Of a DNA stretch of 55,450 bases, positions 11,301 to 23,485 are shown one piece after another. Source of the DNA: Xanthoparmelia taractica (lineage: Eukaryota > Ascomycota > Lecanoromycetes > Lecanorales > Parmeliaceae); the NCBI GenBank assembly GCA_033085395.1, contig JANQBS010000256.1, positions 1-55,450 on the forward strand, read 5' to 3'. Within the stretch, counting starts at the first letter, position 1; each line of letters opens with the position of its first letter. The position numbers and the translations under genes were made by a program. The notes beneath the pieces were generated by a model that was not told the origin of the DNA, searched no databases, and worked only from the letters and a program-made list of their open reading frames with translations.

Positions 11301-13351
11301 ACCGCTTTTGCATTTGACGCCGATGCAGATTCCTTTTCTCGGACTACGGAAGCAGCCTCTAAGACTTCGCCAAGGAATTCGTTGGTGGAAAGGCGAAGGA
11401 TCTCCATGTGTTCATCAGGCACCGTGTCCCTGTTCTTCTCAATAAAGCCATCCGATTCGTAGGTCACGTCAATGGCGTAGTGGCATACCGTGAAGGCAGA
11501 CTTGCCGAAACGTGGCTTTTTGTAGTATTTCGATTTATCGCTCGCGAAGTTGTGATGCAATTTCGTCACAAATTGCTCATCAGATCCCATAGGTAGCCTT
11601 GACTCTTCATCTAGCAGGGCAAGGACTCCGAGTTTGGCCTCGATAAGATCAATGCAGGGCTGGTTGTCGGAGAAGTCGATGAAAGTCCAATCAATCTTCT
11701 CACGTAGATACTCTTCTTGCTCCAACTTGAAAACATGCTGATTGAACTCTTGCTGTAATTTCTCGTTGGCGTAGTTGATACAGAATTGCTCAAAAGAATT
11801 TTTAGCAAAATGCTCAAATCCATAGATGTCTAGAACTCCGATGAACGTTGCAACCCTCCTACTGACTTCCTCTGTGGCTAGACCACTGTTGATGCTTTCG
11901 ACTAACCAATCGAATAGGCTGGAATAGATGAACTTGGCAACAGAGTCCCGGACCACCAGCGCTTGCTGCTGGGTAAGATTTGACATTATTCTTTCCCCTC
12001 TCGTAATTAGCTGTTTCTTGACGGTCCATTTTGCAAATTCACTAGTATCGACACCAAGGATTTGGCAAGCTTTGAGGAGCGATGGTTCAGTGGAAGGAAG
12101 GACCGAGTCCGTTCTTGTGGCTGAGATCTTAACATTCCCTAGATGAAGCAGAGCACTGAGTAGGCCAAAGATCTGGGCCTGCTTGTCTTGACTGACTCCT
12201 ATTGTTGTTAATGATTGCCGGGTCGCTTCAAAGTCTGACTTATCGTCCACGCCGTCTATGGCTGGGGCGCCGCCTTGATTGAGGTAGTCAAAATGTTCGA
12301 CTGGGAGCAAACCCCACTCCTGCCGTTCTGGTTCTGAAGCGCCAGCTACTAGCTGGTAGAAGATATGGTAGTTCCTTTCCTTCAATGGCTGGAAGACCAA
12401 CCTTGAACGTTCCAGTAGGTAGGTCCTGACCTTTGCACCAATGATCTCTGTCTTCGTGTCGAACATGATCTCGATATATTTCCCAAATCGAGAAGAATTG
12501 TCGTTTCGGGTAGTTTTAGCATTGCCGAAGGCCTCCATGACAGGATTGGTCGCAAGGATTTGTTCCTCTGTTTCGCTCATTGCATCCGCAATGCCCTTGG
12601 CTCGTTTCCCTGGTTGGTCAGGCGATTCTCGAGTTGCAAAATATCTCATTATGTACTTGGCACTGACAGTCTTGCCAGCCCCCGATTCACCGGAGACAAC
12701 AATGGTCTGGTTTTTGCTATCCCGTAACATGTCCCTGAACCGCTTAGTATGTAGACTTGACGACTGGTGCCAGGACAACTTACGCAAAAGCCTCCTCAGC
12801 GATCGCGAACAGGTGGGGCGCCTGAGAGGACCTTTGCTTGCCCGCATAAACTTGTACCATACCAGGCACATAGAGCGAATCCACCCTGGCAAATGGGTTG
12901 GTGGCGATGAGGACAATACCGCTATATGTGTATATCTCCTTTTGCGAATAGCGTAACCGGATGGCTTGAAGGACTGTCCACGTGTTAGCCGGGCATTCTT
13001 GGAGAACAACTAAATCTGGACATGCCGGCAGGCTCATTAAGATGCGACAAGTTAGTAAGATCATCGCTAGCTTCGAGTACGGCAGGGTTCATAAGGGGAG
13101 GAAGAGAGGCATTGTTATCATCTTGAAGTGCAGCCACAGTTGTTCGTATTGTTCTTGACTGTATTCATACACGTGAGCCATGTCCAGGTGAGCCATTTCC
13201 TGAGCAAGACGCTTACCTCCCCGTTAGCCAGATGGAACACTAGCTTGACCTTGTCCCCTTCGATTATTTTCGACTCCACCTCCGAGGCAACCCATCCTTC
13301 TGTAGCATCGGGCTGCCACACCCGTGTCCCGACATCGTAGTTATGTGCCAT
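8306..13351 (-). CDS. myoE: Class V myosin heavy chain (Myo2/MyoE-type cargo motor)
   Basis: Six exons: 13351-13217, 13158-13026, 12973-12784, 12734-8885, 8836-8763 and 8708-8306, giving 1,594 residues. An SH3-like N-terminus is followed by the motor with P-loop GESGAGKT (about residue 168), LDIYGFEHF and the converter; five to six IQ motifs at about 770-890 bind calmodulin or light chains; then comes a coiled coil. The C-terminal dilute/DIL cargo domain (about 1290-1500) includes the last two exons. The motor walks on actin to carry secretory vesicles and organelles to hyphal tips and septa. Intron 2 (12974-13025) has a GC donor (G|GCATGT) with a good branch site GGCTAACA; no GT site gives the conserved EPAVLQAI join. 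The extreme C-terminus is a short acidic, Pro/Ala-rich tail. Confidence 0.95.
12974..13025 (-). other. GC-AG intron in the myosin gene
   Basis: Donor GCATGT, branch GGCTAACA, acceptor GGACAG. Removing exactly these 52 nt joins EPA to VLQAI, which is invariant in class V myosins. No nearby GT keeps frame. Confidence 0.85.
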
Positions 13352-14159
13352 AGCACCTCAAAGTGAGGAGCTCCTGAAGGCCGCCAGCGTGGAGAACCAA
13401 TGCTCGCCCGTTCCCAGATTGATGTAGTTGTTAATAGGGTAAGCGGAGAAAGGTGTTTACTTTGCTGACGAAGCTATAAATAGTCGAGAGCTGTAGCGAG
13501 GGTAGCAACGGAGGCTCTTAAGTGTCCGGTAGAGGTCTCATGGCTGATAGAAAATTGTACGAAGTATGAGAGGAGCCCGCATTCGGGTTGTTTGCCTTTC
13601 TCTAAGCGGGCGGCGGGCTCAAACCACCGCTAAATAGGTTAAGTACTTTATTCTAATGCAGGGGTTTCAGCCCCTATTACATTTTTCAGATCTAAAAACA
13701 CCAACAACCGTGTCCGGACTATCATCTGCTTATAGGCACCTTAGAGCGTCATAGGATAGATCTTGTGAGTCGGCGTAAATGATCCCTTCTTTATGCACTC
13801 TATCATGCGTCTATAATTCTGTCTATGGTCTACATTATCACCAACAACTCATTGGTGCTCCAACGCTGGATCGCCGAAGCCTTCCCCATTATTTGTGCAC
13901 GCAAGGAACGGACTTTCTTTTGCTGCTTGCGTCATCCGTACTCCGTACAGCTCTCGCTAAGGATTTGACGGCAGCCCGGCAGCCATAAGTAAACGAGAAG
14001 CATCTCTTCGCTGATGCGGCCAAGTGCATGTGACAAAGCTCGGATCCTTATATGAATGTCCTTGTTGCAAAGGACCAAATCCCAGTGCGACGGGAGACTG
14101 TAGGTTCAGTACAATACCCGCGTCATGATTCGAGCTGAACATGGTCAGCAGATTGGAAG
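13352..14159. other. Intergenic, myosin promoter region
   Basis: About 800 bp between the myosin start and the phosphoglycerate dehydrogenase stop. No open frame above 78 codons and no recognisable domain. It should include the myosin promoter and 5' UTR. Confidence 0.5.
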
Positions 14160-15802
14160 TCAAAGCGATGACAAAGATGGAAGCCTCGTACAACTCAAGC
14201 TCTCTAGCCCTTGATAAAGATCTTTGATGACCGCAACGTTAACATCGCTAATATCAGCCATCAAATATGCAACCTAGAGACCCATCAATGATGACCCTGT
14301 TTCAAGATGGTCTGCACCTACGTCGCCTCTGCTGTCCGTCATCTGTTTATCAACATTGTGATTGCCCAGAATTGCATTGACTAAAGGCGTAAGCATCATT
14401 TCAAGCGGATAATGACTACATTGAGTCTCACCTCCCCGCAGAACACCGGGTATATTGCGGTGAATGTATATTACCCGCACATGATTTGGCTCATCCATGG
14501 TCAACGACCGTAGCTTGACTTCAGGCATGTTGACCGCGCCCGAAGTAGTACCCTCATTTACATAACGTATTAAAGCCGTGCTCACTTCAATGCCAATCGC
14601 GCTTTGGGCTTCTTCAGTGCTCCCTCCTATATGTGGTGTCAAGATAATATTCTTGAGACTTCGGAGATCTTCAGCCCAGGCGTTGAGCTCATTGGTAAAA
14701 TAGTCCCCGTTTCCTCCCGGTTCTGCCGGATAGACATCTAGGGCGGCCCCAGCTAATTTGCCGGAGCGCATGGCGTCAATCAGAGCCGGGATATCAATGA
14801 CACTTCCACGACTGGCATTGATGAGGTAGCTACCAGCCTTCATAAAATCCAATTCTCTGCGGCTGATGAGGTTGTTGGTTTCGGGCAGTTCGGGGACGTG
14901 GCAAGTCACAAAATCAGCAGCCTGCAGCAAGGCTTCCAGCGTCGGTACTTGCTTTGCAGTTCCCAAGGCCATCAAATTGACGGCATCATAATATATCACC
15001 GTCATGCCAAATGCTTCAGCGAGGACGGAAAGCTGGGATCCAATATGCCCGTAGCCTATGATGCCTAGGATAGTCGTCAGATAGAGACATCTAACCGTGA
15101 CTATGAATGATACCTAGGGTCTTTCCACGTATCTCCCAGCAGCCGTTGCTGACCTTATTCCAAGTCCCTTCGTGGAGCTCATTCGAACGATCACCAAGCT
15201 GCCTGGCTAGGGCGATGATCTCAGCAATGACAAGCTCAGCAACACTACGAGAGTTACTGAAAGGAGAGTTGAACACTGCAATGCCATGTTCGGCGGCATA
15301 TTGCGTGTCAACCTGATTTGTGCCTATGCAGAAACATCCAACGACGATCAGATTCTTGGCCTCTCTAAAGACTCTGGCTGAAAGCTTGGTCTTTGAGCGT
15401 ATGCCAATGACGTGAACGTCTCTGTACCTATCAGTTTGAGATTTGCGCATCCAAGGAGATTCATGCGTTACCCCACCGTATTTTCTCTATCAATTCATCC
15501 TCGGGCAACGCCGACTTCAGATGGGTGACCTGGTATCCCTGAGACTCGAGCAAGTCACGGCCAGTCACATTGATATTCTCGAGCAGAAGAATTTTAATGT
15601 CCTCCGTAGCAAAAGGTTTCAGATGTTTGGTTAAGTTTCCAGTCGCTGCGCGTGCTAAATGTGACCCAGGTGTGGTCCATGGTGGGGTATGGAAGCCTGT
15701 TGGAGATGCTGAAGCACCAAGACTGGATGATACCCGCCGGCTAAGTTCTGTCGATGAGGGCTCTATTGCTATGCCTTTGGTCACATCTAAACTTGAAGCC
15801 AT
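14160..15802 (-). CDS. SER33: D-3-phosphoglycerate dehydrogenase with ACT domain
   Basis: Five exons: 15802-15477, 15421-15114, 15064-14432, 14380-14322 and 14273-14160, giving 479 residues. The upstream TTG (15856) was rejected in favour of ATG at 15802. After a Ser/Pro-rich leader come the catalytic domain, the NAD-binding motif GYGHIGSQ, the catalytic Arg in INASRGSVID and the His in PHIGGSTEEAQ. A C-terminal regulatory ACT domain includes LGNHNVDKQMTDSRGD and VAYLMADISDVN. It oxidises 3-phosphoglycerate to 3-phosphohydroxypyruvate, the first step of serine synthesis; ACT domains usually give serine feedback control. The first intron acceptor GTACAG|AGACG restores the normal KIRDVHVIGIRSKT join. 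Confidence 0.94.
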
Positions 15803-16241
15803 ATCCGGATACCGTTTGCTACTCGGGTTTGCAAGATTCTCACTCGGTCCTGCCAAATGTGCGAATGTCGCTGGCTAAACTCCGGCTGTTGCATCATTTG
15901 CGCCTGTACCTCCTCGATGGTCCGTAGTCCTGCATCAACATTCGCTTCACCTTGGCGTGCTATTGGATTTTTACCTACAGGATGTTGCTCGTATTAGGTA
16001 CTTCGGGCCAGAGATGGAAGCTGAAAGCAACCACGGAGTGTATCGCCAGGTAGTGATCATGCACCGACGCTATAGCAGTGCACTATCTCAGATGGTATGA
16101 GTACAAGATGACCGCAGTGTGAAGATGCGCTTGGAATCTTCAAGATCAACTATGGAGCCTGGCTGCCTCGACACAGGAGAACTTATTAGAATTATCACAC
16201 GAGCCTTCCGTCCTTTGACGCCAAACGAAAGGGGCCAGAAT
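15803..16241. promoter_or_regulatory. Promoter region of the phosphoglycerate dehydrogenase gene
   Basis: 440 bp between the NAP1 stop and the dehydrogenase start, both transcribed leftwards. No specific operator can be assigned. Confidence 0.5.
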
Positions 16242-17688
16242 CTAGCTCTGCTTGCATTCAGCAGCCTCCTGCTTGGGTTTTGAGCTGTCGTCCTGAAGTC
16301 GTGGTCAGCTTGTGTGGTACAAAGCAGATACATCTATCTACGTACCTCCTCGTCCGATTCTTCTTCGTCATCGCGATCCTCACTAACGTCGTCATCTTCC
16401 TCGTCATCTTCATCCTCAAAATCACCTTCTTCGAGATCGTCATCAACTTCCTCAAACTGTAAGGCCTCCCCAGTGAACCAGTCAATCGCGCGAGGAATGA
16501 GCTTTTCCTTGATGTCCTCGCCAAGCTGATAGTCAAGCTCCAAGCGCTCTTCAACATCCGAGGCCGCGTCATCTTCGTCTGCTTCTGGAGCCTTTGGAGG
16601 ATCGAAGAAATTGAAAAAGGATTCTGTCGGTACGGTTTTCTTCACAACACGAGTCTGCTTAGTGTCTTGCGATGGATTAGATTTGCTGCCTGTAATGAGA
16701 GATTTTCCATGACAACTTACTCTTGTTCCGCTGTTTCTTGCTCTCAACTCTCACAGTTAGGTCTTTCCCGGCCTTCCAGTCAATCTTATCTCCTTCAGCG
16801 TGATCGTAGATGAATTCGCCCCCGTAGCCACTCTCTTCCTGATAGAAGTAGGTTTTGGTAAGGGTCTTGTTGGAAAAGAAATCATTTTCGGCAAACTCGA
16901 ATATCAGACGGAAACCAGGCTTTTCAAGGTATTCCATGCGAATGTCCGTCAGAAGCTTCAGCGCCGGCTCATCACGATCTGTAATCAGCTCGGCTAACGA
17001 CACCTGATTTTTCATAGCTGATAGCCAGAACTCGGGTATGCCAACCATACCATCAGCAGCCTGGCCACCTTCGGCCGTCTCTGCTTTGCTTCCCTCGTCA
17101 TCTTCTCCCTCCTCATCCTGTTCACCAGCCTTGACTTCACTCTCAGTGGGCTCCGAAGCACCGTTGACTATTCTGGCGCGCTTCTCGTAGAGTGGAGTAT
17201 ACTTCGCGAAATACTTCTTCTCAAGCTGTAGCACCTCTTCCTGAAACTCCCCTTCGAGCTTGGCGTGCTCCTTCTGTACACCCTTAAGGCCAGCAACGCG
17301 GCGGCGGACAGGAGCAGGGAGAGATTCGACGTAACCAGAAGAACGGCCAACTAGAGTACCAAGCTTCCCTTGTATCATGGACACAAGCTTAGGATTTTGG
17401 GCGAAGATTGAGGCGGCGGCGGCACGGTCGAGATCCTCTGTGTCGCGAAAGTCAGCATTCAAACGGTCTGCGAAATGACCAATACGGGGGTAATGTTGGT
17501 CTAAGCCTGCCTTCTTTGATGCTAGCCACGCCTGGCTGCTGAGCGTGAGAGGAGATGGGTGCATTGTTGGCAGGAGTGTTCTGAGGCGTACTAGGTGATT
17601 GAGTGGTAAGCGAACATCTTATCCTCACGAACCCGACTTACGGTGCAGTAGAAAGATCAAGTTTCTTGTTACGGATAGGTTCTGACAT
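16242..17688 (-). CDS. NAP1: Nucleosome assembly protein NAP1
   Basis: Five exons: 17688-17642, 17590-17511, 17437-16721, 16665-16346 and 16292-16242, giving 404 residues. The N-terminus MSEPIRNKKLDLSTAP is followed by IKEEDLDRAAAASIFAQNP. The dimerisation helix has LPAPVRRRVAGLKGVQ and LEKKYFAKYTPLYEKRA; the earmuff domain has MKNQVSLAELI and VVKKTVPTESFFNFF. A very acidic Asp/Glu C-terminal tail follows. NAP1 is an H2A-H2B chaperone in nucleus and cytoplasm, with mitotic roles with Clb2-type cyclins in yeast. Intron 2 (17438-17510) has a GC donor (GAAG|GCAGGC). Intron 3 uses acceptor CGCAAG at 16666, giving 55 nt with branch TCTAATC and the conserved NKNTKQTRVV join, rather than a nearer CAG that would leave only 31 nt. 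Confidence 0.95.
17438..17510 (-). other. GC-AG intron in NAP1
   Basis: Donor GCAGGC after GAAG, branch AATGCTGACT, acceptor CACAG, 73 nt. It joins ASIKE to EDLDRAAA in frame; no GT donor gives this join. Confidence 0.8.
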
Positions 17689-18140
17689 GATTGACTGGTG
17701 GTGATTGATTAAGAGGTCTGACTATGTGAGGAGATAAAGAAATGGTAGTTAAGGTATGCACTGAAATTTTAGATGCTCGTGGATTGTGTTACTTACCTTT
17801 AAGGTAGCACCACGCTAAGATAAGAAAAGAAAAGCTCTGTCGGTCCAGTGTTGACCTTAATGTAAGGTACTTATAACCTAAGCTTACTTAGACTTCCTAC
17901 ATTACTTTCCTCATCCCCCCAGGACATGCTCCCTTCCACATTAATTATATGTAATGAGTGTATTGGGGAAGCACAATTCCTTCCTGCTCAGATGATCAAC
18001 TTGTTCAGAAAAGCAAGCAAGCTACAAATCAGGACACCCATTTCTAAAGGCATGTCCAGACCTGTGGTGTGCAATCGATAGGTAGCCACCGGACTGGGAT
18101 AAGCACGAGTCTCGAAGATTGCATAAGAGAAGGGTACACC
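17689..18140. promoter_or_regulatory. Shared divergent promoter of NAP1 and the P5B ATPase
   Basis: The two genes point away from each other across 452 bp. A GATA-type box (CTAAGATAAG) lies near 17815-17825 next to a purine tract. That the site is used is inference. Confidence 0.5.
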
Positions 18141-21100
18141 ATGGAGCATTCAGGGCCCCGGCCTATTGTCTTTTCACGTAAGAGTAGCTCAAGCATCAAT
18201 CGCAGAAGTAATGCAGTGGGCAACGGGAATCTCAATGGCTCCTCGTACCGCCGAGGTTCCAATATCAGCAAGTGAGGCACTTGTGATGAAGGCTACTTGA
18301 ATTCATCAAGTTCTGACACAGTCACAGCGCCAGCTTTGTGTCCGATGTCGAGATGGCTCAGGAAGAGGTGCGAATCCCCAAACCTACAATGAGAAGCAAC
18401 TGGCAGCTCAGGCTGACCAGCCCAGGTCTTTGCGGGGCCCATTTCAGAGAGTGTCCCATCGAGTGTGACTGGATTCGCCCACAGGCGATCGAGGGCAGAC
18501 TCAGTAGCAAGTTTCACATATTTTCAAGAAAATGATGAGTCTCCTGAATGGTCCGAAGATCAGGCGATTATAGATGATGAGGAGGAAGATACCAACTTTG
18601 GCAAGCAGCCTGGAGAAGAAATGGAAGATAATTTGGAGTCAGGCATCCCATCACATAGGCGCAAATCTTCGGCTTTCTCCAAAGGTACTGCCCAGGAGCC
18701 TCTTCTTGATCGTCGTGACTCTACCAAGACAGATGCGGGCGGCCCTGGCCGGGGAGCAAGGTCCAGCCAGAAGATATATGTTGTGTCCGAGGACTTGACT
18801 GTTGTTGTCGCTGGGTTTTCGTCAAAACCACTGGGTATGATATTGTACCTGACATTTTGTACTATGTCTCTGGGCTTAGGATACTTGATCCTTCGTTGGC
18901 TTCCTCGTTGGCGAGTCCGTCTGACAGGATCCCCAAAACCGTTACGAGAGTGTGACTGGGTTGCCATTGAGGTAAGATAGCGATTACAGCATGGGAGATC
19001 CAGGACAGCAGCTAAACACCACCAGAACCAATGGGGCGAATTTACGGTACAGAACATTGTCACAGTCCAGTACGGGCACGTCTCTTCAACTGTCTTCGGC
19101 TTCAGGGGAAAGAAAAGCTTTCCTCTCGATCACGATGAGGATGATGACCCTCTTTTGACACATCTGCGATTTTTGGACTACCGCTACATCAGCTTCTGTT
19201 TTCACCCACAGAAGGACAAATTTGTGCTGTGTAGCGATTGGAAAGATCCTAAATGGACAAACGTGAAGTTGATCAGGGCTGGTTTGGATAGTGACGAGCG
19301 CCACAGGAGGGAACAGGTCTTTGGCAAGAACCAGATCGACATAAAACAAAAATCTGTTCCCCAGCTGCTTGTGGATGAGGTGAGTGGTTATCCTTCAAAT
19401 TTCATCAAGTCCCTAATCTCCTTTAGGCATTTCATCCTTTCTATATTTTCCAGATTGCGAGCCTGACTCTTTGGTCCCTTGACGAGTACTACTATTATGC
19501 AGTGTGCATCTTCATTATTTCAGTAGTTAGCATCACGACAACCCTGATTGAAACTAGATCAGTAAGTTAAGCAATAACTTTCTAGGGAACTACTGACGAA
19601 AAGACTATGAAACGCCTGCGCGACATCTCGCGCTTCGAGTGCGAGGTGAGAGTCTTGCGAAACGGGTTCTGTGGGTGTTCCTTGTCCAGAGGAGATGATC
19701 ATTCTGAAACTACTCAGGGCGACAAGTTGAAAGTGGCGAGCTAGTGCCAGGGGATGTATACGAAGTCTCCGACCCATCTTTGACGCAATATCCATGTGAT
19801 AGCCTGTTACTTGCAGGAGATTGCATCGTCAATGAGAGCATGCTCACTGGTACGTAGCTGTTGTCCTTATACCAATAAACCACTATACTGATTAGCGTCT
19901 TAGGCGAGTCCGTGCCGGTCTCCAAAGTCCCGGCAACGGATGAAACCCTACAGCTATTGAGTATGAGCTCAAACGCAATGAATCCAGAAGTCGCCAAGCA
20001 TTTCTTATTCAGCGGAACGAAAATTATCAGAGCCAGGCGGCCTCAAGAAGGACAGGACGAAGAGGCAGTTGCATTAGCCATCGCTGTCAGTACCGGCTTT
20101 AATACAACCAAAGGTGCTCTCGTCCGTTCCATGCTCTTCCCCAAGCCATCAGGCTTCAAGTTTTATAAGGATGCCTTCCGGTACATATCCGTTATGGCTG
20201 GCGTTGCTGCGATTGGCTTCATTGCCTCCTTTATAAATTTTGTTAGGCTCAACGTGAGTGTTTCTAGAAGCATTGCTCTACTCTGGCGCTCACATCGAAT
20301 AGCTCGCATGGCATTTGATCATTGTTCGCGCCTTGGATCTGATTACAATTGTTGTTCCCCCTGCCCTACCCGCTACTTTATCCATTGGCACGAATTTTGC
20401 TCTGTCCCGACTGAAGAAGAAGCAGATTTTTTGCATAAGTCCCCAAAGGCAAGTCACTTGGCCCGTTGATGGCTTAAGGGTATTACACTGACTTTCAAAA
20501 GGGTCAATGTAGGCGGAAAGCTAGACATCATTTGTTTCGATAAGACAGGGACCTTGACCGAAGACGGCCTTGATATTTTAGGGTTGAGAGTTGTCCATCG
20601 GCCAGCGATGAGGTATTGTATAGTCTTGTGGTGCTATGTATCATTTAGTAAATATCATCAGATTCAGCGAGGTACTTGGCGATCCTTCAGCCCTCCTTCC
20701 TGGTGCTGTGTATGAACGGGATCCCACGGTTGATTATCAGATCCATAAGGCCGCCCTGCATACTATGGCTACTTGCCACTCCTTGCGGGTTGTGAACGAC
20801 GAGCTGCTAGGAGATCCTCTCGATGTCAAGATGTTCGAGTTCACTGGCTGGTCTTTCGAAGAATTTACGCAAAAGGCAAATGTCATCGACCAAGAAGATG
20901 AGCAAAACAACCCCTCGTCAATAGCTAGACCACCCCCAGGTCTGGAGTATAACATTGATGAAATGCCCCAATCAGCCACCGTGAGTCTTCTAATGACATT
21001 ATGTTGCCAAACTCTGACTCACCGACTGGGAAGTTTGCGCAGATCGAGCTAGGGATTTTGAAGTCTTTCGAATTCGTACCACAGTTGCGCCGAGCTAGTG

Positions 21101-23198
21101 TTGTCGTTGGTCGATCTGGCTTTTCAGATGGTGACATTTACGTTAAAGGGGCACCGGAGTGCATGACAAACATCTGCCGACAAGATAGTTGTCAGTTTCT
21201 CTGAAGCAATTAAAACCGTTTTACAGATGCTAACAGCCTCTCTGTAGTTCCCGTGGAGTATGAGGATCTGCTGAACTTCTATACTCACAGGGGCTTTCGA
21301 GTCATCGCCTGCGCGACCAAGCATATCGAGAAGCTGAACTGGAAATTAGTAAAAAAGATGAAACGCCAGGATGCTGAGTCTGATCTCGATTTCCTTGGCT
21401 TCATTATCTTTGAAAATAAGTTGAAACCCTCCACTACAGGAGTCATTGATGAACTCAATGATGCCGACATTCGCGAGATCATGTGTACAGGGGACAACAT
21501 ACTTACAGCGATTAGTGTGGCCAGAGAATGTAATCTGATCAATCGCACAGCTCATTGCTTCATTCCGCATTTCGTGGAAGGTTTGGCTCTCCCACCGTTT
21601 AGGCAGGATAACACGATTGACTGAGTTCAGGCGACTACCGAGACCCTAAAGCGCTTTTGAAATGGCAGAGTGTCGATAATTTGCTCTTTGAATTGGACGA
21701 GAATACACTCACGGTGAGCAATATCATCGAAGCCGAGCGAGTCCTGCTGATTGATACAGCCTTTGGCACCGCCCGCAGAAGCCGATGCCTCGTTACCGTA
21801 TGACGTCTCTAACCTTCGAAACTACTCACTTGCTGTGACTGGAGATATCTTCAGATGGATTATTGAGTTTGGTAGCGAAGACGTGCTGAAGAGGGTAATT
21901 CTTCTCTTTGATCATATGTCTGAGCAGAGTCCTAAAGGGAATAGATGCTTGTTCGTGGCCAAGTCTTCGCACGAATGTCGCCAGATGAAAAGCACGAATT
22001 GGTAGAAAAGCTGCAGAGTCTGGATTATTGTTGCGGTTTCTGTGGAGATGGGGCGAATGACTGCGGTGCTCTGAAGGCCGCGGATGTCGGCATATCTCTC
22101 TCCGAGGCGGAAGCCTCTGTAGCGGCGCCGTTCACAAGCCGAGTGTTTGATATATCTTGCGTCCCCGAGGTCATCCGGTACCGAATGATTCCAACGGCCT
22201 CGAGGCCCCTCGAGTATGCTAACTCACCGGATAGGGAAGGGCGTGCAGCGCTCGTAACCAGTTTTTGCTGTTTCAAGTACATGAGCCTTTACTCCGCGAT
22301 CCAGTTCACATCGGTCAGCTTCCTCTATGCCGCTGCCTCAAATTTGGGGGACTTCCAGGTAACCATGTCTTTGCTGTAAAGCTTAATGTCATAGACCAAC
22401 GAGAGACTAGTTCTTGTTTATAGACATTTTCTTGGTGCTGCCAATCGCAATATTCAGTAGGTCTAACACCCGCAGGGGACAAGGCAACCAGCTAGCTGAT
22501 TGTTCTACAGTGGGATGGACTGGTGCCTATCCGGTGCTGTGTCGTAAGCGACCGACTGCCAGCCTCGTGTCTCGGAAAGTCCTCACGCCATTACTGGGTC
22601 AAGTACTGCTGTGTATCATTATCCAATTTCTTGGTTTCGAGTTCGTGCAACGGCAACCATGGTTGGCAATCAGGTGTCCCGGAGGCGACTGATTTTCGCT
22701 GACGAATGCCAAGGTTCATTCCTCCACAGCTGGATACCCAAAAGTCCAACATAAAGAATTCGGAAAACACAATTCTGTTCTTGATCTCCTGTTTCCAGTA
22801 TATATTTTCTGGGATTGTGCTCAGTGTGGGCTCGCCATTCAGACAATCCATGCGAAATAACTGTAAGCCCGTCACGGTCTTGCAGAGACAGACACTGATA
22901 AACTCATCTAGTGCCCTTCGTGGTGACCATTGTTGTGGCTTGCCTCTTTTCTTTTTACCTGCTTTTTGACCCAGGAATTTGGCTTTTCAACCTCATGCAG
23001 TTGACAGAAATGTCTCTTGATTTCAAGGTCTTCGCGCTCGTTTTAGCACTTGGCGGTCTTGCATGCGCATGGATCGCTGAGAGAAGAGTGTTTTTATGGT
23101 TAGCGCGGCTCGTTGGGAAGCTGCATGATACACTATGGCCTCATCGGCGCAAAAAGCGAAAGGGATACAAACGTCTTCTTGAACAGATGCGGATATAG
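18141..23198 (+). CDS. YPK9: P5B-type ATPase (Ypk9/ATP13A2 family)
   Basis: Twenty-one exons close in frame to 1,341 residues: 18141-18271, 18322-18367, 18426-18971, 19026-19379, 19427-19561, 19604-19670, 19718-19849, 19904-20253, 20303-20448, 20502-20612, 20662-20980, 21043-21190, 21248-21580, 21631-21713, 21760-21894, 21945-22177, 22235-22358, 22411-22456, 22511-22661, 22714-22862, 22912-23198. The long Ser-rich cytosolic N-terminus contains HRRSRADSVASFTYF. Later come LTGES (A domain), the P5B helix motif PPALPAT, the phosphorylation site DKTGTLTED (from 20539), KGAPE (N domain) and GDGAND. P5B pumps sit in the vacuole/lysosome; ATP13A2 exports polyamines and yeast Ypk9 confers metal tolerance. 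The substrate here is inferred. Intron 9 is a canonical GC-AG intron (AAAG|GCAAGT). Shares a promoter region with NAP1. Confidence 0.95.
20449..20501 (+). other. GC-AG intron in the P5B ATPase gene
   Basis: Donor AAAG|GCAAGT is the textbook GC-AG consensus; branch CACTGACT, acceptor CAAAAG, 53 nt. Splicing joins CISPQ to RVNVGGKL, directly before the DKTGT motif. Confidence 0.9.
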
Positions 23199-23485
23199 AT
23201 AAATAAATGAAGATCAACCATGCATTGTTCAAAATGCTCCATGTCATAACATGTTAGTCGTATAGGACACTCAAGCGAATACGAGTACGAGTATCTATCT
23301 TATGGTAGATTGTAAAGCGGACAAACCATCAGATCCAGATCCACCCGTTCATATTGGACTGCTTATCTTAGAAAATACCACTCTCCTCCTAACACTTAAA
23401 TGTAAGTCCTGCAGACTGATTCCCGCGATTGCAGTCATTGAAGTTCGTGCGCGCTCAAGCGGTCACGGTTCGAGCTACATGAATT

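Noticed and set aside
12441..12956. 171-codon plus-strand open frame over the myosin motor
   Set aside because: It is antisense to the P-loop region of the myosin exon; the frame stays open because of codon bias on the other strand.
16690..16720. 31-nt intron in NAP1 ending at the nearer CAG
   Set aside because: Too short for fungal splicing, lacks a branch site, and the acceptor 24 nt further gives the conserved protein join and a proper branch point.
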